Assembly (NCBI GenBank): GCA_946902985.2
Contig: OX336388.2
Location: 370,065,387-370,129,386, forward strand
Source: Meconema thalassinum
Taxonomy: Eukaryota; Arthropoda; Insecta; Orthoptera; Tettigoniidae
Length of the DNA: 64,000 nt
Direction: 5' to 3'
Position numbers and translations under genes: made by a program. Positions 11,406-21,646 of the stretch are shown in pieces. The first letter of the stretch is position 1. The number at the start of each line of letters is the position of its first letter. The notes under the pieces are model-generated. The model worked only from the letters and a program-made list of their open reading frames with translations. It was not told the origin of the DNA and made no database searches.

Positions 11406-11990
11406 GTCGTGTCCACCTACTAAAGGTCTTCTACATTTCCAAATTAATTTACGAAGCTGCTGCTCAAATCAAACAACTATACACACTGCAAAATTAAACA
11501 CAATCAAGCCATGGCGAGTGTACTGATAATTAACATCTACAGCATCGGCAGGAGTGTGCACTGGCCAACAATGGCCAACAGGCACATCCTGACCCGAACC
11601 TAAGCTGAAACAGTCTTCTGCTCTCTTCTTAAATTGCACTGCCCCAAAATAATTAACTGGTCGCTCTTGCGACTAGTTAATTAAAATTACAACTTAACTC
11701 CTCCCACAACTAAAGACCATTTCACTGCATAAACTCTGGCTATCGGTTACTCATTAAACCATAGCCAGAGTAAACTTACTTAACTCATCAGTATTTCAAT
11801 TATCCTCCAAAATTCTCCCCCTCAAACTAGAGTGAAAGGAGCCCGGTCAAATCTATATATTTAAAACAGTAAGCTGATTTTTGTTACGGCGAGATTGACA
11901 GAACGGCTGAACCGATTGACTTCGTAATGCAATCTGACGAGAGCCCTTGACCTGTATTTTTGCAGAGTGTCTTTAAAATAAACAAATATG
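11406..11990. other. Anonymous segment with an AACGGCTGAACCGATT motif
   Basis: No gene found. The motif near 11900-11920 resembles the AACGGCTGGAGCGATT module near the 5' end of the HINE-like elements, so a truncated related element may be present. Evidence is short. Confidence 0.35.
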
Positions 11991-12860
11991 TAACCATATA
12001 TTTTTAAATTTATAAACAAAACTGCAAAATTATTGGCTCAAGCGCATGCGCAGAATCACCTTGGTTAATGACAGACATGGCGGATGTCCAACGCGTTTTA
12101 ATGTAATAGTTATTATTATAAGAAATATAAGGGAGGGGAATATTGATTATGATGTTTCCACGATATATAGTACAAAGGAATTATAATGGACGGGAAATGT
12201 AGAAGAACTTACACTGACTGTTGAGTGTGTATAATTGTTTACATAACATAATATTGCTTAACAAAATTAATGTTTCGGTGGCTCAGTGACAAAGTTCCGG
12301 AGTTGAAATTTTTGCATCGTGAAATGGAGACGGTTCGATTCCCACCTCCGACATTTTTTTTTATTTCCGTAATCTTATTTCTTGCAATTGGTATTACGTA
12401 GCAAAATCATACTTAACTTTTAAAATTCCCCTAATGTAACGAATTCTCCTTCATAAAGAAAGATTTGTAGTTCCCGCGCTTGCGCACAATGGTTCTATTT
12501 ATACGAGCGAAATGGTGCATCCCACCGCTTCTTACTGAGATCTTTGTTTATGAGAATTAACAAGGGTCCGGAATATTGTTTATGATGTTTCCAGAATATA
12601 CATTGAAATATAATTATAAAATAAGGGAGGTATTGAAGAACTTAAACTGTCAGTTGAGTGTGTACGTTTGTTTAAGTACCGTAATATTGCTCATATATCT
12701 CATTGTCTAGGTGGCTCAGGGCCAGCGTTCTGAGTCCGGGGACCTCATTATGCATTATCTAGAGAGTTCGAATCCCGCCTCCGACATGAATTTTTACTTC
12801 CCAATTATTCTTTCTTGCTGTTGGTGTCGCATTGTCTAAACATATTCTACTTTTATTATT
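11991..12860 (+). repeat. Degenerate direct duplication (~430-450 bp) with tRNA-like heads
   Basis: Two successive blocks share GATTATGATGTTTCCA/GTTTATGATGTTTCCA, AAGAACTTA, GTTGAGTGTGTA, TAATATTGCT and then a tRNA-like GGTGGCTCAG...GTTCGA(T/A)TCCC(A/G)CCTCCGAC segment (about 12277-12353 and 12709-12786). The GGTGGCTCAG and GTTCGAWTCCC strings resemble A and B boxes of a tRNA-derived SINE. The second block runs into the ~600 bp tandem array. Confidence 0.55.
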
Positions 12861-14507
12861 CCCGTTAAGAAAGGAATTGCCCACGATTTACGTTTTCATA
12901 TACTGTTAAATTATTAAATTTAAATGGCCGCTATCGCTTCCGCCATGAGAGAATTGGCGAACATAATTCATTTGATGGACTCAGACATCGTGGTTACTCA
13001 GCCCCATCTACTTTGGTGTGTGTGTGTAAAATGTTCTCTGATAACCTGTGTTACCGGTATTGTGATGGCTATATTGATGTGTGCATTTGTAATTGAGGTG
13101 GGGAATGGGGAGTTGACGACCGAGACTTTAAGTCAGGAACTATCCCGGTATTTGCCTGGAGTGGAAATGGGAAACCACGGAAAACCACATCCAAGATTAC
13201 TGAGATGGGAATCGAACCTTGCTATTCTTAATTTTGCCACAAGAGTGCGCTCCGTTCCAGCCCTCAGACCAGAATTAAATTTCTTGGCAGAGCAGGGATT
13301 GAGCCCGTAATCCTGGGCTCAGGGCCAGCGTTAAGAGTCTGCGAATTTCATTATGCATTATCTAGAGAGTTCGAATCCCACCTCCGACATGAATTGTTAT
13401 TTCCCAATTATTCTTTCTTGCTGTTGGTGTCGCATTGTATAAACATATTTTACTTTTATTATTCCCATTAAGTAAGGAATTCCCCACGATTTACGTTGCC
13501 ATATACTTTTAAATTATTAAATTTAAATGGCCGCTATCGCTTCCGCCATGAGAGAAGTGGCGAACATAATTCATTTGATGGACTCTGACATCGTGGTTAC
13601 TCAGCCCCGTCTACTTTGGTGTGTGTGTGTAAAATGTTCTCTGATAACCTGTGTTATTGTGATGGCTATATTGATGTGTGCATTTGTAATTAAGGTGGGG
13701 AATGGGGAGTTGACGACCGAGACTTTAAGTCAGGAACTATCCCGGTATTTGCCTGGAGTGGAAATGGGAAACCACGGAAAACCACATCCAAGATTACTGA
13801 GATGGGAATCGAACCTTGCTATTCTTAATTTTGCCACAAGAGTGCGCTCCGTTCCAGCCCTCAGACCAGAATTAAATTTCTTGGCAGAGCAGGGATTGAG
13901 CCCGTAATCCTGGGCTCAGGGCCAGCGTTAAGAGTCTGCGAATTTCATTATGCATTATCTAGAGAGTTCGAATCCCACCTCCGACATGAATTGTTATTTC
14001 CCAATTATTCTTTCTTGCTGTTGGTGTCGCATTGTATAAACATATTTTACTTTTATTATTCCCATTAAGTAAGGAATTCCCCACGATTTACGTTGCCATA
14101 TACTTTTAAATTATTAAATTTAAATGGCCGCTATCGCTTCCGCCATGAGAGAAGTGGCGAACATAATTCATTTGATGGACTCTGACATCGTGGTTACTCA
14201 GCCCCGTCTACTTTGGTGTGTGTGTGTAAAATGTTCTCTGATAACCTGTGTTATTGTGATGGCTATATTGATGTGTGCATTTGTAATTAAGGTGGGGAAT
14301 GGGGAGTTGACGACCGAGACTTTAAGTTAGGAACTATCCCGGTATTTGCCTGGAGTGGAAATGGGAAACCACGGAAAACCACATCCAAGATTACTGAGAT
14401 GGGAATCGAACCTTGCTATTCTTAATTTTGCCACAAGAGTGCGCCCCGTTCCAGCCCTCAGACCAGAATTAAATTTCTTGGCAGAGCAGGGATTTAACCC
14501 GTAATTC
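12714..14507. repeat. Tandem triplication of a ~600 bp composite SINE unit
   Basis: Three units begin with GCTCAGGGCCAGCG (12714 and 13317; 13914 to about 14507). Unit 1 is 603 bp and unit 2 is 597 bp; the 6-bp difference is an extra ACCGGT near 13050. Each contains a GAATCCC(A/G)CCTCCGAC segment, an AT-rich linker and a minus-strand S2-type SINE body ending in a reversed B box (GGGATTGAGCCC). Units 2 and 3 appear almost identical. The frames starting with ATGGCCGCTATCGC at 12924, 13527 and 14124 simply repeat with the unit and have no protein-like features. Confidence 0.88.
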
Positions 14508-15100
14508 GGGGTGATAGCTCAGAATGTGGTCTTAAGAGTGGGCTTCCTTGCGTTAATATGATTTTTGACATGCACTGAACATATAATTCTGAAATTCCCT
14601 CCATTACGGTGGCTGGCGAAGTGAGTCTATGCTCATTCCAGTAGTCGACGAAATGATTCTATGCTCCCTTACATAATTTACTGTGATGGAAATGCAATGG
14701 ATTGTACCTACAACAGGTGATGGAAATTGATTATTTAGAGCAGTTTCGTGCTGTTTATTTCAAAACGAAGAACTTCATCCTGAGCTGCGTTTGCAAGCAA
14801 ATTGCAAAAATTTTTGCAAGCAGGGATAATTATAAGGATTTTATTTTTGGTGATCAGTCTCATCGCATTCTCATCAGCAACCAACTTGAGAATGAAAGTC
14901 TTTGAACTTCATTGTATCAGTGAATATTTTTGTTTATTCATTATTTGTTTAGAGTACATAACAATGAATCTAACCATGCTGTGGATTTTTTTCAATAGAA
15001 GTATTATTTGCCATTTAATATTTGGCGGCTGCGTTGATGCAGGCCACTATAGTGTTATTGAATATGACGTTAATTTGGGGAGAAATGCTGCTATAAATAT
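14508..15100 (+). other. Possible 5' flank of the Helitron relic
   Basis: Short frames (14702-14905, 14802-15104) have no clear motif. They precede recognisable Helitron coding sequence in the same orientation and may be more decayed upstream coding sequence. This cannot be shown from the sequence alone. Confidence 0.3.
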
Positions 15101-16078
15101 TTGAAGAAAAAGAACATTAGCCGCAATAAAATGGGAAATCAGAGAAAATACGAAGCCACTTTTAAAATCCAATATAAATATGCCATTTCAGAAGCAATTC
15201 CAGAGTATATGCTATACAGTGTAGGGTCCTTAACGAACAAATGTAAACATTGTTCTGCACTGTATTTCTCTTGTGAGAAATCTACGCTTGGTTACTTTGA
15301 TCTTTGCTGTTGAAATGGCAAAATTGATCTGACTAAATATAAAATATTCGACAGGCTGCAACAATTTTTCACTGGAGATGATATCTCAAGGAATTTCAGA
15401 GATAATAATCGGCAGTACAACAATGCCATGAACTTCGTTTCCTTTGGTACCGGTACCAATGTTACTATGCCACATGCATACCGTCCATATTGTTTTAAAA
15501 TGCATGGATTTGCACATCATCGCATTTCTTCGTTATATTCCAAAATTTTAAGCGACGGTTCTTGCGACCAGTTGTATATATTAGATTCTCCAGAAGCTAA
15601 TCGAGTCATGTCTGCAAATCAAGTGAATTCTTGCAAAACCCCTACATTTAACATTCAAAATCCAGCTGACGATATTCGATTAGCTCGGCCCTTAGTTTGG
15701 AATGGAGCCCCAATGGCAAACATTCATTCATTAATGTGTGTGAATCTACTTCTAAGAGATACGTAACGACATTATTCCTTTTTGTGGGAAAGTTATTCTT
15801 CATGGAGACTTCAGGTCTGTCGCACACTTCTCGCCAAACAGTTATTCATATTAAATACTCTTCTCTCTGGCCCTTCTCCAAAATACGCCACTTACATAAA
15901 AACACGCGATTGAAACAAGGTGAAATGGAATTTTCTGATTATATGCTACATGTTAACGGCGACAACTTCTCTATGGTTGGTGATAATCAAGTGTTACTGA
16001 ATTACAAGCCAAACTTGCAACGCATGAGGATACCGTGTCTGAAACATTTACTTCTGCGAAGGATATAATAAATTTCTC
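15101..16078 (+). pseudogene. Helitron Rep/helicase relic, N-terminal and central parts
   Basis: The first frame (15101-15313) ends in CKHCSALYF...DLCC, matching the C-x2-C-A-L-x-F zinc-like segment upstream of the Helitron helicase-like domain. After a TGA it continues with NGKIDL, FRDNNRQYNNAMNFVSFGTG and, at 15428-15766, YCFKMHGFAHHRISSLY and QLYILDSPEANRVM, the typical Helitron helicase-like N-terminal domain. A third frame (about 15840-16068) has LRLKQGEMEFSDYMLHV-type sequence from the PIF1-like region. Stops and frameshifts make it non-functional. It would have encoded rolling-circle replication initiation and DNA unwinding. A SINE at 16099-16523 interrupts it. Confidence 0.72.
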
Positions 16079-16098
16079 GAAAGTTCGCATTCTTACAC

Positions 16099-16523
16099 GA
16101 ATGGTTGGTTCCTTAGTTTAGGGGCTGCGAAAATGCGGTCATGTAGCCCCGTGTACTTTGGGTGTATGCGTAGAATCTGTCTGATAACCGGTGTTAATAA
16201 AGTGATGGCTGTATTAGTGTGTGTTATCTGCGATTCAGGTAAGAACTGAAGACGATCTAATTTTCAAGTACAGTAGTTTCTACTTTTGCTACCAAATGCT
16301 ACCGTCCACGACACCTAGCTGCGGACTTGGCTACTAGATGCCATCGCAGCCAGCACCTGGCGACGAACTTTGGAACTAATATAGCGTTATCAAATAATCT
16401 AACCTACAAATTTTGGCTTCACACAAATGCACTGTAGTTAGTGGAAGATCCTTTTTCATGTCATAAATCTAAGGCATAGGACCGCCGGATTTACTTCCCC
16501 TCAGAAGGAAGGCATACTGAGGG
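16099..16523 (-). mobile_element. SINE family S1 copy inserted in the Helitron relic
   Basis: Minus-strand S1 SINE, 5'-truncated: the tRNA head is missing and the body begins at TCCCTCAGTATGCC. The 3' end with the GGTTGGTT tail lies at 16101-16110. It is flanked by identical 10-bp target-site duplications ATTCTTACAC (16089-16098 and 16524-16533), which also shows that the Helitron sequence is older than this insertion. Confidence 0.82.
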
Positions 16524-16639
16524 ATTCTTACACCAAAAAAATTAACAATGTAATGAAATCAACTTATAAGTCATTGACCTATCCAGTAGCTTAGTTCAAA
16601 AAAATACACGAGCATTAACAGATTACATACTGAAGATGA

Positions 16640-16800
16640 AAGATTGCACTCTCGACATTGCAACATACAGCTGGCCATGACTGAAAACGTGATGAGGAAA
16701 ATTGAGACCTATACGTTTATTTCAGTTTCCTGCGTAGTTCTTGAATTTCTTGGAATTAAATTATATGCATCCACATAGTCCGAACGCTTGACTCATAATT
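16640..16800 (-). pseudogene. Inverted fragment of a Helitron helicase C-terminus
   Basis: On the minus strand this reads through a VFSHGQLYVAMSRVQSF-type segment, the conserved C-terminal PIF1-helicase motif of Helitrons. It is the inverted counterpart of about 17020-17100, with which it shares CGTATAGGTCTCAAT and TCATCACGTTTTCAG. Orientation is opposite to the rest of the relic, so either a second Helitron copy or a local inversion-duplication is present. Confidence 0.6.
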
Positions 16801-16841
16801 ATGCTCCTTAAGAAATCTGAACGTTTCCCAAGGGCTTCTAA

Positions 16842-17162
16842 ATGCATCCATATTGCTTGGATTTGGAAATAATAAGTGCAGTTAAAATTATGCAGAGAGG
16901 CCTAATCCTTCGACTTGATTTAACACCATCCGAAAAAACACGACCATTTTCTTTTAAGAAGCAACATTTTCCAATTCGCTTGGCATACTTTATCACAATC
17001 AATACTCAAGGCGAAACTCTGGAACGTATAGGTCTCAATATTTACCTCATCACGTTTTCAGCCACGGCCAGCAGTATGTTGCAACGTCGAGTGTGCAATC
17101 TTTTGACGCCTTTAAAGTTTCAACAGTGCCTAAAAGTAATCGTACAAAGAATTCCTCAGTAA
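16842..17162 (+). pseudogene. Helitron helicase relic, C-terminal part
   Basis: The frame reads FSFKKQHFPIRLAYFITINT and QGETLERIGLNIY, matching the FP-x-R-x3-A-x-TINK-x-QGQTL-x-R-G motif of PIF1-like helicases in Helitrons. The downstream HGQLYVA motif is present only out of frame (about 17050-17090), so at least one frameshift exists. It is collinear with the 15.1-16.1 kb relic. Confidence 0.65.
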
Positions 17163-17936
17163 ATATTTTCCCATTGGCCGTCATGTTTTGACGGGTTTCA
17201 ACTAGTAGCTTATAAAGATAATAGCGGAAACTCGGCCGTAAAAGTATGCCCTCGCTTGGAGACAGCGATCACAGTGCCATCTCTTGGTGCGAGTTGACAG
17301 CATTACTCGCCTTGCTACCCACAGCTAGCATTTTTGAGTGCGCACCGACCGAAATTGCATTGTGAAGTTAACATATGTCTCGGCTTGATATTTAGGCAGC
17401 AAATAATGTAAAGATTAGTGTTAAAAGAAACAACAGATACTTGGTTCTGTACAATATTTATATAGAATTCTAAAAGTACTGGACTGCTTCTGCATATGGT
17501 TTGCTTTGCAATAGGCAGTAGAACTAAGGCACTGCACCAGGCCAAATACTGATAATTACAAGGAAATAATAGCACATTGGTTTTAATCTATCCTTTTTGA
17601 CATACTGGTATTTAAAAACCTGTTGAACACGCTTAATTACATTAAAAACACAGTTACCTTCTTATATATTTCCTAATAAAGGCAGTAAAATTAAAATTTG
17701 TGTTTCTGAACTTGTTAGATTACACCAACCTCCTTAGCTTTAATAGTGCAATACGTACACTTTAGAAGCAGATGACCTCGCTGTTCCGCCCCTTATAACA
17801 ACAATAAATAACTGCGTACACTTTCAATCGGAAATATTGAAGCATGTTGTTAAATGTTCGGCCTACTGTACCGTAGATTCACCACGTTTTATAATTATGT
17901 TGTTATTGGGCCTACTATCAACAACCTACAACGATC
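17163..17936. other. Anonymous segment with a short shared SINE-tail motif
   Basis: No gene seen. GCAGATGACCTCGCTGTTCC near 17768, followed by GCCCCTTA and AACAACAATAA, is shared with about 51248 and looks like the end of a dispersed repeat. Confidence 0.4.
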
Positions 17937-18143
17937 TTACCCTTGACTTAACAAGTTTTTATTCCTGAAATCTTTCTCCACAAAGTGGTCTGAGCATACA
18001 ACATGAGTTCTGTTTAAATGTTCTGGGCCATTCCTTTTCAATACGTCATGTAAGTCAGCTCTCGGCTTCGAATAACCCACAGCGTGCATCGATAAATATA
18101 TAAAGAACAGGCTAAAATATGCTAAATTATATTGTAAAAGCAT
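17937..18143 (-). pseudogene. THAP-domain fragment
   Basis: The 68-residue frame ends with RTHVVCSDHFVEKDF, which fits the second half of a THAP zinc finger (a Cys and His in C-S-x-H-F). The first zinc-binding Cys pair and the AVPTF box are not visible. THAP domains bind DNA and occur both in host regulators and in P-element/THAP9-type transposases. With no recognisable gene around it this is most likely a transposon relic. Orientation and fragment status are seen; the origin is inference. Confidence 0.5.
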
Positions 18144-19034
18144 TCTGTATTAAAAGAAAACCGAACTATCAGTGTAATGGTAGGCTATTTGTTTACAATA
18201 ATTTCTTGGGAACCTGAAGAAAGATTTTGGGTCACTGTGTTGTTTATAATTATTACAGCCATATATGGCACAAATACTCCCCGTACCAACCATTACAATT
18301 GGATAATTAGATCATCCACAGGTCAATAATTTCTTATATTGTTTGGTTGGATCTCACGGTTGTAAATCAGCCGGTCTTACGTTGCCAACTCGGACCGCTA
18401 GGCGGTGCTGGAGAGTGCTGTCTCCTGTTTTGGCGAGGAGTTTCCGCTACTATCTTTATAAGCTATTTGGCCCGGTTTACGGTCACCAGACTCTGCCTCT
18501 TCCTGCATTCACCTTTCAAGGTGAATTGCATGTCACTGCCAGAGAGTAGTAGGTATCAATCTCCGCCACCGAGCGTGCTCATTGTTTCCGTCCCATCCAT
18601 TTCCGTTTCATTGTTTCCGTCACAACCATTTCCGTTTCATTTTTCAAAATCACCCCCCCCCCCCCAAAATATACAGATACCGAGAGGAAAGATGTTACAC
18701 ATCAATATACTTGACACGGTCATGTCATTTTTACTGGCGACACTGTAGTGTATTAGCAAATTTACAGTCGCAGGATCTAATTCTGTCAGAAATGGTTGCC
18801 GTTTGAGTGTGCCTAACTGCAAGAAGTCCCAATTAATCGATTTAGAGCAATGTTAAAATCCCTTCTGGGGTTAAGGATGCTGTGTACTCTTGAGCATGTG
18901 AGTTGTTTTCTGGTAACGCCATGGCTAATATTCTTGTATCATGCAAAACGTAACGTATTCTGTCTGAACTGGAATGTTATCATGTGATGCAATTTTGAGG
19001 TTAGAAAATAAAGAAAATGAATACACAAATCATC
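18144..19034. other. Anonymous segment, short poly-C run
   Basis: No coding signal. A poly-C run at about 18653-18665 and repeated CCATTTCCGTTTCATT(G/T)TTC units near 18594-18646 are simple or low-complexity features. Confidence 0.4.
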
Positions 19035-19345
19035 TTCTTTCTTCCTTTTTGTTTTCAATCTCTTGACTGGTTTGATGTAGCCCTCCATACCTCCCTGTCC
19101 TGAGCTAATCGTTTTATCTCTACATAGCTACCACAACCTACATCCGAAGCAATCTGTTTGAAATATTCTAACCTTGGTCTATCCCTACAGTTCTCGTCTT
19201 CGACCATTCCTTCCATAACTAAGCTTGCTATTCCTGGGTGTCTTAATATGTGTCCTACCAACCTATCTATTGTCTTCATTGGCAGTCGCCAGAAACATCT
19301 CTCCTCTCCCACTCTGCCTAACACCTCTTCATTGTTACCCTATCT
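19035..19345 (-). pseudogene. Non-LTR retrotransposon 3' end (family N1)
   Basis: The minus-strand frame 19055-19324 reads RLVGHILRHPG...VEDENCRDRPRLEYFKQIASDVG and a CGSYVEIKRLAQDREVWR end. This is the typical C-terminal region that follows the reverse transcriptase in insect non-LTR elements. A more complete, equally decayed copy lies at 59030-59945. It is 5'-truncated and ends abruptly at about 19345 against a plus-strand non-LTR end. Confidence 0.7.
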
Positions 19346-19975
19346 ATCTGCATGTGTACCAAGCTGTTGTAATACCTTCTCTGCTCTATGGTTGCGAAAC
19401 CTGGACTACCTACAGAAGGCACTTAAAGTGTTTGGAAAAGTACCATCAGCGTTGCATCAGGAGAATTCTTGGAGTTAAGAGGCAGGACCGACGCACCAAC
19501 ATCAGTGTCCTGGAGGAAGCGAATACTACCAGCATTGAGGCTATGATATTAAAGCATCAGCTTCGATGGGCAGGACATGTTGTTCGCATGCCTGAACGAC
19601 GTCTTCCAAAACAAATCATGTACTGCCAGTTGCGGATTGGACAGAGAAAGCAAGGAGGCAACGGAAACGCTTCAAAGACGTCCTAAAATACAATTTAAAC
19701 AAATGTCAAATCGACATGGATAAATGGGAGACTACAGCATCAAATCGTCAGGTATGGCGTCGCTTGGTCCAACAAGGTCCACTATGTTTCGAACAACATC
19801 GACGAAGCAGTGAGACTGAGAAGTACAATGCGAGGAAAGAGCGTGAGGTTTATAGGAGGATCAACCCACAAGAGCCAGTGGTTGCTCCGAACAACGTGTG
19901 TCGCTACTGTGGGAGAGTTTGTGTTTCCAGGATTGGGCTATATAGTCATCTAAGAACTCACCTTTAGAAGACAAT
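19346..19975 (+). pseudogene. Non-LTR retrotransposon C-terminus with zinc finger (family N2)
   Basis: Frames 19225-19686 (from about 19350) and 19716-19967 read LLYGCETWTTYRRHLK, HQLRWAGHVVRM and, after a one-frame break near 19635, VWRRLVQQG and CRYCGRVCVSRIGLYSHLRTH. The last has the C-x2-C...H-x4-H zinc finger that ends several insect non-LTR families. After the stop, GAGAACGAGTGATAGCC leads into a TATTAT tail, the 3' terminus. It is 5'-truncated, as usual for target-primed insertions. Confidence 0.78.
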
Positions 19976-20009
19976 CTTACTCGAGAACGAGTGATAGCCT
20001 ATTATTATT

Positions 20010-21490
20010 ATCTACCCACAAATCATAACGGAACAAAATTCAGAAAAACGGCCAAGCCGTGTAGCTGCAACCACATTCGACGGTTTTCTGCTAGTCTCGT
20101 CATGCTGCTTATGGGCGGCTTCGGTGGCGTAGCTGGTAGCATGCTGAGCTTCCATTCCTAAGGTCACGGGTTCAAACCCGGCCGAAGTCGTCGGATTTTT
20201 AAGAGCGTTAAAAATTCCTCATTATGCCTTCTTTTGGAGGGGAAGTAAAGCCGGTGGTCCCATGCCATAGATTTATTGTATATTAAAGAACCTTCCACTA
20301 ATTACACCTATGTGAAGCTAAATTATAGTTTAAACATTGGACAAACGCTCTTAGGTTCCGAAGTTCGTCGCCAGAAGCTGACTGCGGTGGCATCTGGTAA
20401 CCAAATTCTGAACTAGCCTAGTCGTCGACGGTGGCATTTGGCGGCAAAAGTAGGAACTACTTGAAAAAATTCAATGTCTGAAGTATTTATTTGAATTGAA
20501 AACAGATAACACACACTAACACAGTCATCACAATTAACACCGGTTATCAGACAGATTCCACACACACCCAAAGTACACGGGGCTACATGGCCGCGTTGTC
20601 GCAGCCCCTAAACTGAGGAACGAACGATGCCTTCCTTCTGAGGAGAAGCAAAGCCGGCGGTCCCATGTCATAGATTTGTGGCATGTAAAAGAATCTTCCT
20701 CTAATTACGCTTGTGTGAAGTTAAATTATAGGTTAGATTTGACGAACGCTCTCAGGTTCGTCACCAGGAGCCGACTGCAGTGGCATATAGCAACCAAGTT
20801 CAGAACTAGTTGTCGTCGAAGGTGGCACTTGTTAGCACAAGTAGGAACTCCTTGAAAATGAATGTCTGCAGTCCTTACTTGAATTAAAAACAGATCACAC
20901 ACACTAATACGGTTTTCACAATTAACACCGGTTATCAGACAGATTCTACACACACCCAAAGTACACGGGGATACATGACCACATTGTCGCAGCCCCTAAT
21001 CTCAGGAACCAACCAACCAACCAACCATGCTGCCATAAGAACCACATGCCATTTCTCCAATGGAGTTCTTGATGTACGACATCCTTGGATATCCCCTGTT
21101 TCTTGCCCAATACTTTGCCCTTGATATTAGTTTGAAGAAGAGAGTCGTGCCTTAGTACATGTCCAAGGAACTTTGTTTTCATCTTCTTTATTGTTTTAGT
21201 AAACATCGATCCTCCTTCACGTCCAGCAGAACAAGATCGTTTGTCTTCCTGTCCATCCAACTTGTTCTTTGCGTTCTTCTCCAAAACCACATTTCTGCAG
21301 CCTTAGGTTTTGTTTCCTCCAGCATCCGTAATATCCAGGTTTCGCATCCATACAGTAAGATACTCCAAACAAAGAGAAATGACTTTCTAGTCCTCAAACT
21401 GATGTGATTATTAAGCAACAAAGCCTTTTTTATTTCGGAAGGCTTGTTTTGCTACCACTATTCTTTTCTTGATTTCTGAGAGGCACTTGT
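20010..21490 (-). pseudogene. Non-LTR retrotransposon fragment (family N3), split by a dimeric SINE
   Basis: Minus-strand frames at 21188-21421 (ILLYGCETWILR) and 20946-21290 (MKTKFLGHVLRHDSLL) give the post-RT region. The reading continues as WRNGMWFLWQH, is broken by the SINE at 20109-21025, and resumes at 20010-20108 with DETSRKPSNVVAATRLG. Continuity across the SINE shows a single older element. It is truncated and frameshifted. Confidence 0.7.
20109..21025 (+). mobile_element. Dimeric SINE S1 (full unit plus headless unit)
   Basis: The first unit starts GCGGCTTCGGTGGCGTAGCT at 20115, carries the B box GGGTTCAAACCCGG (20168-20181) and runs to the AGCCCCTAAACTGAGGAACG end at about 20626. 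A second unit without the tRNA head (from ATGCCTTCCTTCTGAGGAG, 20627) runs to the GGAACCAACCAACCAACCAA tail near 21025. The copies of CATGCTGC at 20101-20108 and 21026-21033 look like one target-site duplication around the whole dimer. Confidence 0.75.
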
Positions 21491-21646
21491 TATTAGACGT
21501 TATCACACTACCCAAGTATGAGAATCCTTTGATTTGTTTAATTGCTCAATTTGTTTAATTTATGTTTGTTATTCTGTAGTTGTAAAGTAACATTATTTAT
21601 TCAAGAAAACTCTCAGTCGTATCATAACTAAATGCTCTCTTATATA
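21491..21646. other. Short spacer before the Tc1-like element
   Basis: AT-rich; nothing recognised. Confidence 0.4.

Noticed and set aside
12924..14330. Three similar ~126-residue frames beginning MAAIASAMRE
   Set aside because: They are repeated because the DNA unit is tandemly triplicated; most of each frame is reversed SINE sequence, and the third copy is cut by a stop.
18347..18806. Proline/phenylalanine-rich frames near 18.4-18.8 kb
   Set aside because: Composition comes from TTTCCGTTTCATT-type repeats and a poly-C run; no conserved motif.
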